A stretch of 64,000 nucleotides of DNA from Spartobacteria bacterium. Lineage in GTDB: Bacteria; Verrucomicrobiota; Verrucomicrobiia; Chthoniobacterales; UBA10450. Where the stretch lies: NCBI GenBank assembly GCA_003169975.1, contig PNAA01000024.1, forward strand, positions 1-64,000. The letters run 5' to 3'. Position numbers and translations under genes: made by a program. The notes under the pieces were generated by a model, which ran no database searches, was not told the origin of the DNA, and worked only from the letters and a program-made list of their open reading frames with translations. Of the stretch, positions 26,873 through 37,051 are shown one piece after another. Within the stretch, counting starts at the first letter, position 1. Every line of letters begins with the position of its first letter.

Positions 26873-28762
26873 ATGGCCGGCATGCCGCGTTCCCGAAACC
26901 TTTTTTGGCCGGCAGCCGGAGCGAGTGTGTTCGCGGTGACGGTTATCGCACTGGTCTGCTGGCACGACTCCTCACGGGCCGTGGTGCCGGCGCCCCCGAA
27001 TCGCCCAATCACGGCGCAGGAGAGGAACTACGTGACCTCGAATTCCTGCCGCGCCTGTCACCCGGGCAACTACGCGAGCTGGCACACCTCGTTTCATCGC
27101 ACCATGACGCAGGTCGCGACGGCGGCGACGCTGATTCCCGATGCGCGCAACGTCGAACTCAGCTTCGCCGGCCGGCAATACAACCTGGAACGAAGAGGCG
27201 ACAGTATTTTCGCCTCCGATCGTTCGTTAGGCGAAAAGGAGTACGGTTCGCCGCATCAGGTCGTGCTCCTGACCGGTTCGCACACCATCCAGATCCTGTG
27301 GACCGAGACCGGCCAGGGCCGGACGCTCGAGCAATTCCCTTTCGCCTACCTCATCGCGGAGAAAATGTGGGCGCCGGTCACGCAGACTTTTCTCATGCCG
27401 CCGGAGACGAAGGAGGCCTATTCGATCGGCGCGTGGAATGGCGCCTGCATGGATTGCCACGTCACGCAGGGCGTGTCGAAGTTCGTTGAAGGCAACAAGT
27501 GGGACACCAGGGTGGCGGAGTTTGGGATCGCCTGCGAAGCGTGTCACGGCGAAGGGCGCGACCATATCGCGGCCAATCGGAATCCCTTTCGGCGCTGGAA
27601 ACTTCACCTAACGAAAAGCGCCGATCCTACGATCGCGAACGCATCGCGCATGAAGGGGCCGGAGTCAGCGCTCGCCTGTGGACAATGTCACAGCATCTGG
27701 GCCTTTAACGGAATGGACGAGAAGCTCGATTGGAACCGACACGGCGGAAAATTCCGCCCGGGGAAAGAAGACCTCGTGCAGCGCTTCGTGGTCCAGCCTA
27801 ACGAGCAGGATCATGGCACCCAGAAGGACTTTATCCGGCAGACCGAGCCGGACTTCTTTCGCAACCGATTCTGGGGGGACGGGATGATCCGGGTGACCGG
27901 GCGAGAGCTGAACGGCGTGCAGGAATCGCCCTGCTTCAAAGGCGGAAATTTCTCCTGCGTCTCCTGTCACGAGATGCATCCGACCACGACGACGCGCGTG
28001 GCGCTCAACACCTGGGCAAGGAGTGACCAACTGATCCCGAAGATGGAATCCGACCAGGCCTGCCTGCAATGCCACAAGGAGATGGCCGCTCGCCTAACGA
28101 GTCACACGCATCACGACCTCGATTCCTCGGGCAGCCGCTGTTACAACTGCCACATGCCGCACACCACCTTCGGTCTGCTTCGCGCCATGCGGAGCCACCA
28201 GGTTTCGTCGCCTAACGTGCGTGAGAGTCTTGACTATGGGCGGCCGAACGCCTGCAACCTCTGTCATCTCGATCAGACGCTGAGCTGGACGGCGGACAAG
28301 TTGCGCGCCTGGTATCGACAGCCCGTGCCGGAGTTATCGGATGACGACAGGACGATTTCCGCAGGCGTGCAGTGGCTCGTAAAAGGCGACGCCGGTCAGC
28401 GTGCGTTGTTGGCGTGGGGAATGGGTTGGGAACCGGCCCAAAGGGTTTCGGGGCGCGACTGGCTCTATCCCTTTTTGAGCTACAGCCTGCTTGATCCCTA
28501 TGCCGCGGTTCGGTTCGATGCCTGGAAATCGTTGCAGACCTTGCCCGGGTTTTCAGACTTTGAATTCACCTACACCGCCGATGCGGACGCGCTCGGCGCC
28601 GCAGTCAAGCAAGGTTATCAAAAGTGGTGGAATGAAGTGCGCCCGGGCAATCCGAACTTCGATCCGAAAACTGCGCTCGATCCCGAGGGACGCTTCCAAC
28701 AAGATGTTTTCAGCCGGCTTCGCCGCGAGCGCGATGACAAGCCGATTGTGCTCGCCGAATGA
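26873..28762 (+). CDS. Exported octaheme c-type cytochrome
   Basis: A 629-residue protein with an N-terminal signal-anchor (AAGASVFAVTVIALVCW). Eight CXXCH heme-binding motifs occur in order: CRACH, CMDCH, CEACH, CGQCH, CVSCH, CLQCH, CYNCH and CNLCH, all before about residue 475. The remaining C-terminal 150 residues are helical and heme-free. Eight hemes recall the octaheme nitrite reductase, tetrathionate reductase and hydroxylamine oxidoreductase groups, but no group-specific active-site lysine-type motif (CXXCK) is seen, so the reaction is unassigned. Five octamer copies lie inside the gene. The small membrane protein downstream may belong with it. Confidence 0.88.
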   Translation: MAGMPRSRNLFWPAAGASVFAVTVIALVCWHDSSRAVVPAPPNRPITAQERNYVTSNSCRACHPGNYASWHTSFHRTMTQVATAATLIPDARNVELSFAGRQYNLERRGDSIFASDRSLGEKEYGSPHQVVLLTGSHTIQILWTETGQGRTLEQFPFAYLIAEKMWAPVTQTFLMPPETKEAYSIGAWNGACMDCHVTQGVSKFVEGNKWDTRVAEFGIACEACHGEGRDHIAANRNPFRRWKLHLTKSADPTIANASRMKGPESALACGQCHSIWAFNGMDEKLDWNRHGGKFRPGKEDLVQRFVVQPNEQDHGTQKDFIRQTEPDFFRNRFWGDGMIRVTGRELNGVQESPCFKGGNFSCVSCHEMHPTTTTRVALNTWARSDQLIPKMESDQACLQCHKEMAARLTSHTHHDLDSSGSRCYNCHMPHTTFGLLRAMRSHQVSSPNVRESLDYGRPNACNLCHLDQTLSWTADKLRAWYRQPVPELSDDDRTISAGVQWLVKGDAGQRALLAWGMGWEPAQRVSGRDWLYPFLSYSLLDPYAAVRFDAWKSLQTLPGFSDFEFTYTADADALGAAVKQGYQKWWNEVRPGNPNFDPKTALDPEGRFQQDVFSRLRRERDDKPIVLAE

Positions 28763-28769
28763 CTCCGCC

Positions 28770-28850
28770 CGGAGGGACGTGCTTCTGCGCGTCCTCGATC
28801 TTCCCCGCGAGGAGGCAGGAAATTGGACGTGCCGAAGCACGTCCCTCCGA
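28770..28850. repeat. Paired palindrome, GGAGGGACGTGC class
   Basis: Left arm CGGAGGGACGTGCTTC and right arm GAAGCACGTCCCTCCG are nearly perfect inverted copies around a 40-bp core. Related sequences occur at 40,135-40,167 and 41,879-41,930. Confidence 0.7.
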
Positions 28851-28948
28851 GAACCTCTGATGATTCTCGTGCCACGCTGCGCTGGGCGAAGCATCGACAA
28901 GGCGAAATCCAGCGGACGCCGCATCTGTCTGTGCAATTGGCGGATTCT

Positions 28949-29422
28949 GTGAATAATTCTCGAGCCAACCAGTTTGCATTGAACTACTCCTCTCGACATC
29001 TCCGTTTTGGCTGGTGGGCGTTGGCGATCTACGTCTGCCTCGGGATCGTGCTCGAGATGATGCACGGCTTTAAGATCGGTTGGTATCTCGATGTCGGGAA
29101 CGAAACGCGCCGGCTCATGTTCAGCCTCGGGCATTTCCACGGCACCATGCTCGCGCTCGTCAATATCGCGGCTGGCCTAACGATTCGCAGCGTGGACGAT
29201 TTCAAACTGCGGCCGTCGGTCTCTTTCGCGTTGATTTGGGCGGCGATCCTGCTTCCGGGCGGTTTTTTGCTCGGCGGCTTTTTCACTTATGATGGCGACC
29301 CAGGGACCGCGGTCTGGCTGGTGCCGATTGGGGCGCTGCTTATGCTCTACGGCGTCGGCCGTGTCGCGCTCGATCTCACGCAGACCGCGCGCGACGCGGC
29401 GCCAAGCCGGCCAAAGCAGTAA
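28949..29422 (+). CDS. Small polytopic membrane protein of unknown function
   Basis: About 157 residues with four hydrophobic helices: FGWWALAIYVCLGIVLEMMH, SLGHFHGTMLALVNIAAGL, FALIWAAILLPGGFLLGGFF and VWLVPIGALLMLYGVGRVAL. A GHFHGT motif in the second helix is the only striking polar feature. A GTG start at 28,949 is chosen because the frame further upstream runs through the palindromic element. It follows the octaheme cytochrome on the same strand, so it could be a membrane partner. Confidence 0.5.
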   Translation: MNNSRANQFALNYSSRHLRFGWWALAIYVCLGIVLEMMHGFKIGWYLDVGNETRRLMFSLGHFHGTMLALVNIAAGLTIRSVDDFKLRPSVSFALIWAAILLPGGFLLGGFFTYDGDPGTAVWLVPIGALLMLYGVGRVALDLTQTARDAAPSRPKQ

Positions 29423-29476
29423 ACCACCTGTTTTTCTGCAAGACTTCCGGGATGGGACCAAATCTGACAACGCTTC

Positions 29477-31666
29477 TTATTGCGGTGCTGGCCCCGCCGG
29501 CTCCAGCCCGCGGCGCTCGAGCAGTGGCTCGATCCACGGGTCGCGGCCGGTGAAGTCGTGGAAGAGTTTCATCGCGTCTTTGCTCCCGCCGCGGCTGAGG
29601 AGGGTGTTGCGGAAATGGTCGCCGTTTTCGCGTTTCAGACCGCCGTGTTCTTTGATCCATTGGACGCTGTCGGCGTCGAGCTCCTCGGCCCAGATGTAAC
29701 TGTAATAACCGGCGCTATAACCGCCGGCAAAGGCGTGCGAGAAATAGGTCGTGCGATAGCGCGGAGGCACCGGCGCAAAATCGACCCCGGCTTTCTTCAG
29801 CGCGCTCGCTTCAAAAGCGAGCGCGTCGTTAGGCACCTCGGATGGTTTCAGCTGGTGCCAGGCCTGGTCGAGGAGTGTGGCCGCGAGGTATTCGGTCGTC
29901 TTGAACCCCTGGTTGAATTTTTCCGACGCCAGCACCTTGTCGAGCAGCTCCTTCGGCATCGGCGCGCCGGTTTGGTAATGTTTCGCGTAGTGCTGCAGCA
30001 CCTCGGGCCAGCTCGCCCACATCTCGTTGACCTGCGATGGGTACTCGACGAAATCGCGCGGTACGCTCGTCCCGCTGAAGCGCGGATATTTTACACTGGA
30101 AAACATCCCGTGAAGCGCGTGACCGAACTCGTGAAACGCTGTCCGCACTTCGTCGTAGGTGAGCAGGGTCGGCTGGCCGGCTGCCGGTTTCGGGATGTTG
30201 AGATGGTTCGCGACGACCGGCTTCATGCCTAACAACTGGCTTTGGTTGACGTATTCGTTCATCCAGGCGCCGCCGCGTTTCGAAGGGCGGGCGTAGTAGT
30301 CGGCCAGGAAAATCGCGAGCGGGTTACCGTCCTTGTCGAAGACGTCGAAGACCCGAACATCCGGCTGATAGACCGGGAGATCGTGCCGTTCCTTGAAGGT
30401 GATGCCGTAGAGCTGGGTTGCAGCGTAGAAAACGCCGTCGAGCAGGACGTGGTTGAGCTCGAAGTAAGGTTTGATTTCCGCTTCATCGAAGGCGTAACGC
30501 GCCTGCCGGACTTTTTCGGAGTAATAAGCCCAGTCCCAGGAGGCGAGTTGGAAGCCGCCCTTCTCCGCGTCGATCAACTTCTGCATGTCGGCCGCTTCCT
30601 TGCGCGCGTTGGCGACGGCGGGCGGGGCGAGCTGGGCGAGCAACTTGTTGACCGTCCCCACGTCGTGCGCCGTCTGATCTTCCAGTTGGTAGGCGGCGTG
30701 GCTCGCGTAGCCGAGCAGCGCGGCGCGTTCCGCGCGCAGCTTCACTATCCGCAGGACGACAGCCCGATTATCCCACTCGCTGCCGTGACTGTTGCGCGCG
30801 AGCGAGACCTTCATGATCCGTTCGCGCAGCGCGCGATTTTTCAGGTCGGTCAACGCCGGCTGCTGAGTCGTGTTCTGGAGGGGAATGACGAACTTGCCCT
30901 CCTTCTTCTCTTCCTTGGCCGCGGCGGTCGCGGCCGCCAGCTCGGTCGGTGAGAAGCCGGCGAGCTCTTCCCGCTTCGCGACGACGATCGACTCCGCGTT
31001 TTTTTCTTTCAGGACGTTTTGCGAAAACTTCGTCTGCAACTCAGCGAGCTCGGCGTTCATCTTCTTGAGCTTCGCCTTGTCCGCGTCGGAGAGCTTCGCG
31101 CCAGCGCGCACGAAATCCTTGTAATAGCGCTCGATCAACCAGGCCGATTCTTGGTCGAGGCCAAGCTTTGCGCGCTCGTTGTAGAGCGTCTCGATGCGTT
31201 TGAAGAGCGGGCCGTTCAAGAAGATCGCGTCCTGGTGGGCGGAGAGCTTCGGCGCCATCTCGGTCTCGGTTTTTTGCAGCGCGGGATTGGTGTTGGCGGC
31301 CGAGAGATTGGAGAAAATACGATCGACCCGCCCGAGCAGATCGCCGGTTTTTTCGAGGGCGACAACGGTGTTTTCAAAAGTCGGGGCCTCGGTGCTGGCG
31401 GCGATCGGTTCGATCTCCTTCAACTGTTTGGCCATCCCTTGTTCGTAGGCCGGGGCGAAATCCGCATCCTTGATCTGGTCGAAGGGCGGGTAATGGAAAT
31501 CGAGCGAACTCTCTCTGAGCAACGGGTTTTCGGTCATTGGTGTGGCACTTGTTGAGGGCGACGAAGACTCATCCGCGGCGTAGGCCGAAAGGACAAGGAG
31601 CGGCGCGCAGAAAAGGGCGAGACGCCCCGCGAGCGTGGGGAAAAAAGGCTGGACGGTCTTGAACAT
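29477..31666 (-). CDS. dcp: Exported M3-family oligopeptidase (peptidyl-dipeptidase Dcp type)
   Basis: A 729-residue protein with a signal peptide (LALFCAPLLVLSAYAA). The M3 zinc site is present as FHEFGHALHGMFS with the downstream EYPSQVNEMW glutamate. Other Dcp-type blocks include FLADYYARPSKRGGAWMNEY and the C-terminal GGYSAGYYSYIWAEELDADS. Length and motif order match periplasmic Dcp, which removes C-terminal dipeptides from oligopeptides. A signal sequence suggests periplasmic action. One octamer lies four bases before the start codon. Confidence 0.9.
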   Translation of the reverse strand: MFKTVQPFFPTLAGRLALFCAPLLVLSAYAADESSSPSTSATPMTENPLLRESSLDFHYPPFDQIKDADFAPAYEQGMAKQLKEIEPIAASTEAPTFENTVVALEKTGDLLGRVDRIFSNLSAANTNPALQKTETEMAPKLSAHQDAIFLNGPLFKRIETLYNERAKLGLDQESAWLIERYYKDFVRAGAKLSDADKAKLKKMNAELAELQTKFSQNVLKEKNAESIVVAKREELAGFSPTELAAATAAAKEEKKEGKFVIPLQNTTQQPALTDLKNRALRERIMKVSLARNSHGSEWDNRAVVLRIVKLRAERAALLGYASHAAYQLEDQTAHDVGTVNKLLAQLAPPAVANARKEAADMQKLIDAEKGGFQLASWDWAYYSEKVRQARYAFDEAEIKPYFELNHVLLDGVFYAATQLYGITFKERHDLPVYQPDVRVFDVFDKDGNPLAIFLADYYARPSKRGGAWMNEYVNQSQLLGMKPVVANHLNIPKPAAGQPTLLTYDEVRTAFHEFGHALHGMFSSVKYPRFSGTSVPRDFVEYPSQVNEMWASWPEVLQHYAKHYQTGAPMPKELLDKVLASEKFNQGFKTTEYLAATLLDQAWHQLKPSEVPNDALAFEASALKKAGVDFAPVPPRYRTTYFSHAFAGGYSAGYYSYIWAEELDADSVQWIKEHGGLKRENGDHFRNTLLSRGGSKDAMKLFHDFTGRDPWIEPLLERRGLEPAGPAPQ

Positions 31667-31926
31667 ATATCGTTAGGCGGTTGGATTGCAGTGTGAGTCG
31701 ATGACGTATCGGGCCTGACTATTTACATCGGGTTTTGGATCGAGAAAGGTCTTTCCCAAATTATGCCATCCATTCCCCCCCGCGGTGATCGCCTCCGCCA
31801 AGGGAAACCGCTTTCGGAATGGCGGCGACCTGCCCTGCGGGGAAGAAGCGTTCGCCGAGATGATGGATGGCGTCGACGTGCTCGACGCACTCGATCGCAT
31901 GCTGGCGGGCCTCGCGCCGCTGTTCG

Positions 31927-32238
31927 TTAGGCGATATTCGCCATCTCGATCAGAACGTCAGCGTGGCAGGGTTGGCCGAGCGGACACCAGCAGGCCAGGT
32001 TTTTCCCGCGCAAACAGGCGCGCAGATCGTTGAGATTGAATGCGTCGCGCGCATACTGACGATAGAGCGCGATCGCCTTGGCCGCCGTCAGCTTTTCACC
32101 GCCAATCAACTCGGAGCCGACCACAAATGGATTGCCCCAGACCGTGGGACGGCCGACGTAGACCGTGTTGGCCGGCATCTTCCAATCCTTCGTCCGCCGA
32201 CGGACCACGCGATGCGGTTTGGTCTGTTTCGATTTCAC
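31927..32238 (-). CDS. DUF4326 protein
   Basis: A 103-residue protein with the family signature NTVYVGRPTVWGNPF near residue 25 and a C-terminal CLRGKNLACWCPLGQPCHAD holding the conserved Cys-x-Cys...Cys-His cluster, probably a metal site. Function unknown; members are often encoded in phage or plasmid genomes. The stop codon TAA lies inside a copy of the CCTAACGA octamer. The roughly 260 bp between it and dcp hold no supported gene. Confidence 0.8.
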   Translation of the reverse strand: MKSKQTKPHRVVRRRTKDWKMPANTVYVGRPTVWGNPFVVGSELIGGEKLTAAKAIALYRQYARDAFNLNDLRACLRGKNLACWCPLGQPCHADVLIEMANIA

Positions 32239-32277
32239 GCGGAAAGCTCGCCGCCTTCAAGCGCGGTCGCAACGCTG

Positions 32278-32303
32278 TTGTAGACGCTTCGCTCTGCGAA
32301 GCG
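32278..32303. repeat. Single REP palindrome, TGTAGACG class
   Basis: One palindrome, GTAGACGCTTCGCTCTGCG then AAGCG, matching the paired elements at 23.1 and 26.2 kb. It stands upstream of the DUF4326 gene. Confidence 0.6.
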
Positions 32304-32401
32304 CGAGAGCCAGCTTCGTTCGCGCAAGAGTCATCGCGCAGCCCACCCTGATACCCGCGCCTCCCAGGGGCCGGCGCCTACAAATGGCTCCTGGCCCATC
32401 G

Positions 32402-33937
32402 TTAAACCCACAGGGTCCGGTCGAAGGTGCGATACTGGATCGCTTCGCTCACGTGGTCCGGCGAGATTGCCGCGGCGCCCTCGAGATCGGCGATGGTGCG
32501 CGAGACTTTCAGGATTCGATCGTAAGCGCGCGCGCTCAGATTCAGCTCGGTCATTGCGACCCGGATCAACTCTTGTGAGTCATCGCTCAGTTTGCAGTGC
32601 GCCTTGATCGCGCGCGACGTCATCCGTGCGTTGCAGGTGGTCTTCTTGTCGGAACGGAAGCGCGTCTGCTGGCGTGCGCGCGCCTCGCCGACGCGCGCTC
32701 GAATCGCGGTGGATTGCTCTTCCGCGCGCTCGCTCGAGATATCGCGGTATTCCACGGCCGGCACCTCGATGTGCAGATCGATCCGGTCGAGCAACGGTCC
32801 GGAAATGCGCTGGCGGTAACGTTGCACCTGCACCGGACTGCAACGGCATTCGCGCTTGAGATCGCCGAAATAACCGCAAGGGCAGGGGTTCATCGCGGCG
32901 ACGAACATGAACTCAGAGGGGAAAGTGATCGTGCCCGCCGCGCGCGAGATGGTGACGCGGCCATCTTCGAGCGGCTGACGCAACACCTCGAGGGTGGAGC
33001 GCTTGAACTCCGGCAGCTCGTCGAGAAAGAGGACGCCATTGTGCGCGAGGCTGACTTCGCCCGGCGCGGGGATGGCCGAGCCGCCTAACAATCCCACGTC
33101 CGAGATGGTGTGATGCGGGGAGCGAAACGGACGCGTCGCCACAAACGACTGCTCGGGCGTGAGCAGACCCGCGATGCTGTGGATTTTTGTCGTCTCGATC
33201 GCTTCCTCCAACGCCATCGGCGGGATGATGGTGGCGATCCGTTTTGAGAGCATCGATTTGCCGGAACCGGGCGGCCCGATCATCAGGATGTTATGCCCGC
33301 CCGCGACCGCGACCTCGACAGCGCGCTTCACGTGCCCCTGACCTTTGACGTCGGCAAAATCGACGTCGTAATTCTGGTGGGTGGCGAAAAATTGGCTGAG
33401 ATCGCCACGCACTGGTTGCAGTTGGGTCTCGCCCCTAACGAACTGAAAAGTCTGGCGCAGGTTCTGCATGCCGTAGACATCGATCCCTTCGACCATTGCG
33501 GCTTCGGCCGCATTCGCTGCGGGCACAATCACGCCGCGTTTTCCGCGCCGGCGTGCTTCAAGCGCCACTGGCAGCACGCCCTTCACCGCGCGGACCGCGC
33601 CGTTGAGCGCCAGCTCGCCGACGAAACTGAACTGGTCGAAAAGGTCGTCCTCGATCTCCTGCGCCGCGGCGATCATGCCGAGAGCGATCGGCAGATCGAA
33701 GCTCGGTCCTTCCTTTTTGATGTCGGCCGGCGCGAGATTGATCGTCGTCCGGCCCCGCGGCCAATAGTAGCCACTGTTGCTGATCGCAGTTGTGACCCGG
33801 TCGCGGCTCTCCTTCACGGCCGCATCCGGCAGGCCGACGATGACGATATTGGGGCTGCCGCCGGCGGCGTTGACCTCGATTTCGACCTCGTAAGCGTCCA
33901 CGCCGTAAACGGCTGCGGAATAAATCCTGGCGAGCAC
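32402..33937 (-). CDS. comM: YifB/ComM-family AAA+ ATPase
   Basis: About 511 residues from a GTG start ([20 protein letters not shown]). The N-terminal Lon-S16-like domain contains [14 protein letters not shown]. The AAA+ (Mg-chelatase-like) domain has Walker [21 protein letters not shown] (Walker B) and the cysteine-rich [10 protein letters not shown]...CRCSP segment. The C-terminal [20 protein letters not shown] is typical. In transformable bacteria ComM drives branch migration during uptake of homologous DNA. A frame up to 34,072 lacks the family's N-terminal start. It is relevant to the abundant octamer if that is an uptake signal. Confidence 0.88.
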   Translation of the reverse strand: MLARIYSAAVYGVDAYEVEIEVNAAGGSPNIVIVGLPDAAVKESRDRVTTAISNSGYYWPRGRTTINLAPADIKKEGPSFDLPIALGMIAAAQEIEDDLFDQFSFVGELALNGAVRAVKGVLPVALEARRRGKRGVIVPAANAAEAAMVEGIDVYGMQNLRQTFQFVRGETQLQPVRGDLSQFFATHQNYDVDFADVKGQGHVKRAVEVAVAGGHNILMIGPPGSGKSMLSKRIATIIPPMALEEAIETTKIHSIAGLLTPEQSFVATRPFRSPHHTISDVGLLGGSAIPAPGEVSLAHNGVLFLDELPEFKRSTLEVLRQPLEDGRVTISRAAGTITFPSEFMFVAAMNPCPCGYFGDLKRECRCSPVQVQRYRQRISGPLLDRIDLHIEVPAVEYRDISSERAEEQSTAIRARVGEARARQQTRFRSDKKTTCNARMTSRAIKAHCKLSDDSQELIRVAMTELNLSARAYDRILKVSRTIADLEGAAAISPDHVSEAIQYRTFDRTLWV

Positions 33938-34117
33938 GGGTGCGACAGTGTCAGAAGACGCGGACGAAGTCCAAACTGTGCTTGAAAAAAGTTGCCGGGC
34001 TAGGGCTCGGTCCGGCGAACGTCGACAAAGATTCGCGGCCCACCCAATTGGCCGAAATCTTGCTTTCTGCATCCTCGGCGTAAAAAACCCAGGTTGACTC
34101 CGTCCGATCGAATCAAA

Positions 34118-36520
34118 ATGAAATCCAAATCAGCAGCGGCGGCCGATCGTCTGAGGAGCGGCCTCGCGCCAGGCCGACCCCCCGCCCGAAACGGAAAGGG
34201 CAAGAGGCGAGGACGCCGCGCGCCGCGGGAAAAAGATTCCCCGAATCCTCCGGACGACAGGTATCGCACCCTCTTCGACGCGAACCCGACGCCGATGTGG
34301 ATTTACGACCTCGAGACGCTGCGTTTCCTCGAAGTCAATGCCGCGGCGATCGCGCAGTATGGCTATACCCGGGAGGAATTCCTGGCTCGCACGGCGCGTG
34401 ACATCCGGCCGGGCCAGCAGCTGGCGCAATTCCAACAACTGTATCTGCAGGAAGGCGGGGCGGGATTCCGCGGCCGCTGGCGGCACCTCCGCAAAGACGG
34501 CACGACGATTTTTGTCTCGATTTATACCAGCCCGCTGACCTTTGCGGGACGCCCGGCGCGCTTGGTGGTGACGACCGATGTGACCGAGCAGCAGGTCGCG
34601 GATGAGAAAATTCGCCAGAGCGAAGCCAACCTCGCTCTCGCCCAACGGGTCGCACGGATCGGCAGTTGGGAAGTCGCCCTAACGAATCGCGAGGAACGCG
34701 CCAGCCACCCGCCCCACTGGTCGAATGAAACCTTCCGCATCTTCGGCCTCGACGCGGCGACGACGAAAGTGACCCACGACAGTTTCTTCCGTCTCCTCCA
34801 TCCCGACGAGCGCGAGAAGGCGCGCACCGCTTTCCTCCAGCAGTTGCGGACCGGCGAGTCGTACAAGGTCGACCACCGCATCATCCGTCCGGATGGATCC
34901 GAGCGGATTGTGCACGTGCAATCGGACGCCTTGCGCGATGCGACGGGCCGGATGGTGAAAATAGCGGGCACGGTGCAGGACCTGACGGAACAGAGACACG
35001 CGGAACGCCTGCTTCATCAGCAGGCCAGGCTGATCAACCTCGCTTCAGACGCCATCTCCGTGCAGAATCTCGACGGCACCGTCCGCATGTGGAATCACGG
35101 TGCCGAACATCTTTACGGCTGGACGGCCGAGGAAATGTGTGGCCGCCAGGTCCGGGATGCGATCTACGACGATCCCGCCCCCTACGACGCCGCCACCGAG
35201 GAGTTGCTGCGCGCAGGCGAGTGGCGCGGCGAATTGACGCACCTCTGCAAAGACGGGCGCAGGATCATCGTCAGCGCCCGCTGGACGCTGGTCCGCGACG
35301 AGCGGCATGAGCCGGAATCAATCCTGATCATTCATACTGATGTGACCGAGCAGAAAAAGCTCGAGGCCCAGTTCCTCCGTTCCCAGCGGCTCGAGAGTAT
35401 CGGCACGCTGGCCGCCGGGGTGGCGCACGACCTGAATAACATCCTCGCGCCGATTCTCCTCGTTACCCCGCTCCTGCGCGGCGAGCTCGAGGTCGAGGAA
35501 AAAGAAAGTTTTCTCGCCCTCGTCCAGACGAGCGCCGAGCGCGGGGCCAACTTGGTGAAGCAAATGGTGACCTTCGCGCGCGGCGCGGATGGCGAACGCG
35601 TCCTCGTGCAGCCCTCTCATTTGATCGAAGAGGTTGCGAAAATCGCCGGGCAAACCTTTCCGAAAACGATCACCCTGCGGACCAAGTATCCGCAGGATCT
35701 CTGGATGGTGGAAGCGGATCCGACGCAGTTGCAGCAGGTGCTGCTCAATCTCTGCGTCAACGCGCGCGACGCCATGCCCGAAGGCGGGGTCCTTCGCCTA
35801 ACGAGTGAAAATTTCACCGTCGACGAACATTACGCCAACATGGCCGCCGGCGCGCAACCCGGTCCGCACGTCCTCATCCAGGTGACGGACGACGGCAAGG
35901 GCATTCCCCGGCACGTCATCGACAAGATTTTCGATCCGTTTTTCACGACCAAGGAAGTGGGGAAGGGGACCGGCCTCGGACTTTCGACCGTCATCGGAAT
36001 CGTCAAGAGTTACGGGGGCTTTGTGAACGTCTACAGCGAGCCGGGCCACACCAGTTTCAAGGTTTTCCTCCCGGCGAGCCAGGTAACGAGCGACGCGGCA
36101 GATTGCCGGGACACGCCTTGTGTGCCCCATGGGCGCGGCGAAAAAATTCTCATTGTCGACGACGAGCCATGCGTCCGGGCGGCGGCCGAAGCCTTGCTCG
36201 AACGCTGGGGCTACGAACCGCTCGTCGCGGAGGATGGCGTCTCGGCGCTCGCTCTTTACGCACAACAGCCGAAGGAAATCGCCCTTGTCCTGACCGATCT
36301 GGTCATGCCGCTGATGGACGGGCTCATGCTCATCCGGGCGCTGCGCAAGCTGAACCCGAAACAAAAAATCATTCTTTCCACCGGACGGGAAGACGATCTG
36401 GAGTCGTCCGAAATTCGCTCGTTAGGCGTGGACGCCTGCCTGATGAAGCCGCATTCGCGGGAAAAGCTGCTCAACACGCTCGAGGAAACCCTGCGCTGCG
36501 AGCCGGCGACCGCAGCCTGA
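34118..36520 (+). CDS. PAS-domain hybrid histidine kinase
   Basis: About 800 residues, with no membrane span, so cytoplasmic. Three PAS domains: [20 protein letters not shown] (about 45-165), IGSWEVAL...GTVQDLTEQ (about 175-300) and [20 protein letters not shown] (about 305-420). HisKA follows with [20 protein letters not shown], then a HATPase domain ([40 protein letters not shown]). A C-terminal receiver domain ([21 protein letters not shown], phospho-acceptor Asp; LMKPHS lysine) completes it. A TTG at 34,094 is an alternative start. The signal sensed is unknown. Confidence 0.9.
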   Translation: MKSKSAAAADRLRSGLAPGRPPARNGKGKRRGRRAPREKDSPNPPDDRYRTLFDANPTPMWIYDLETLRFLEVNAAAIAQYGYTREEFLARTARDIRPGQQLAQFQQLYLQEGGAGFRGRWRHLRKDGTTIFVSIYTSPLTFAGRPARLVVTTDVTEQQVADEKIRQSEANLALAQRVARIGSWEVALTNREERASHPPHWSNETFRIFGLDAATTKVTHDSFFRLLHPDEREKARTAFLQQLRTGESYKVDHRIIRPDGSERIVHVQSDALRDATGRMVKIAGTVQDLTEQRHAERLLHQQARLINLASDAISVQNLDGTVRMWNHGAEHLYGWTAEEMCGRQVRDAIYDDPAPYDAATEELLRAGEWRGELTHLCKDGRRIIVSARWTLVRDERHEPESILIIHTDVTEQKKLEAQFLRSQRLESIGTLAAGVAHDLNNILAPILLVTPLLRGELEVEEKESFLALVQTSAERGANLVKQMVTFARGADGERVLVQPSHLIEEVAKIAGQTFPKTITLRTKYPQDLWMVEADPTQLQQVLLNLCVNARDAMPEGGVLRLTSENFTVDEHYANMAAGAQPGPHVLIQVTDDGKGIPRHVIDKIFDPFFTTKEVGKGTGLGLSTVIGIVKSYGGFVNVYSEPGHTSFKVFLPASQVTSDAADCRDTPCVPHGRGEKILIVDDEPCVRAAAEALLERWGYEPLVAEDGVSALALYAQQPKEIALVLTDLVMPLMDGLMLIRALRKLNPKQKIILSTGREDDLESSEIRSLGVDACLMKPHSREKLLNTLEETLRCEPATAA

Positions 36521-36574
36521 GCGGGGCGTTGCTGCAGGATTGGGGTGCTGCCCGCATTTAGCCGGGACTCCGGA

Positions 36575-37051
36575 TCAATAGGGCACCTTGTCCGGTTTCG
36601 CCATCCACTCGCGGAAGAGATCGAGGGAATGCTCGCGCTCGATTTGTTCCATCGGGAGCGAGCGCGCGGCGATCTCGAGCGGGAGTTGCTCGTAGATAAA
36701 GTCGTCGTCGAACCCGATCTCGGCCGCGTCGTGCCGGGTGCAGGCGTAGTAGACGCGGTCGAGCCGCGCCCAGTAGATCGCGGCCAGACACATCGGGCAG
36801 GGTTCGCAGCTGGTGTAGAGCTCGCAGCCGTTCAAGGCAAAGCGCCCTAACGAACGGCAGGCCTCGCGGATGGCGATGATCTCGGCGTGCGCGGTCGGGT
36901 CGAGCAGCGTCGTCACCTGGTTGTAGCCGCGTCCGACCATCTTCCCGTCGCAAACCACCACGGCGCCGAAGGGACCGCCGCCGTTTTTCGTCATGCCCTC
37001 GCGGCCTAACGAGATCGCCTCCTGCATCCAGCGCCGATCGCTCTCGCTCAC
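36575..37051 (-). CDS. guaD: Guanine deaminase, cytidine-deaminase fold
   Basis: A 158-residue zinc deaminase converting guanine to xanthine. The zinc site is [20 protein letters not shown] (HAE) and SCEPCPMC (PCxxC). The C-terminal [18 protein letters not shown] matches the domain-swapped B. subtilis-type GuaD rather than the tRNA deaminase TadA. A GTG start at 37,051 overlaps the TGA stop of the upstream aminotransferase (GTGA), so the pair is coupled. Together with the neighbouring nucleobase transporter it suggests purine/pyrimidine salvage or breakdown. Confidence 0.85.
   Translation of the reverse strand: MSESDRRWMQEAISLGREGMTKNGGGPFGAVVVCDGKMVGRGYNQVTTLLDPTAHAEIIAIREACRSLGRFALNGCELYTSCEPCPMCLAAIYWARLDRVYYACTRHDAAEIGFDDDFIYEQLPLEIAARSLPMEQIEREHSLDLFREWMAKPDKVPY

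Noticed and set aside
32402-33937. Natural competence system inferred from ComM alone
   Set aside because: YifB/ComM is present in many non-transformable bacteria and no other com genes are in this window, so it is used only as a hint.
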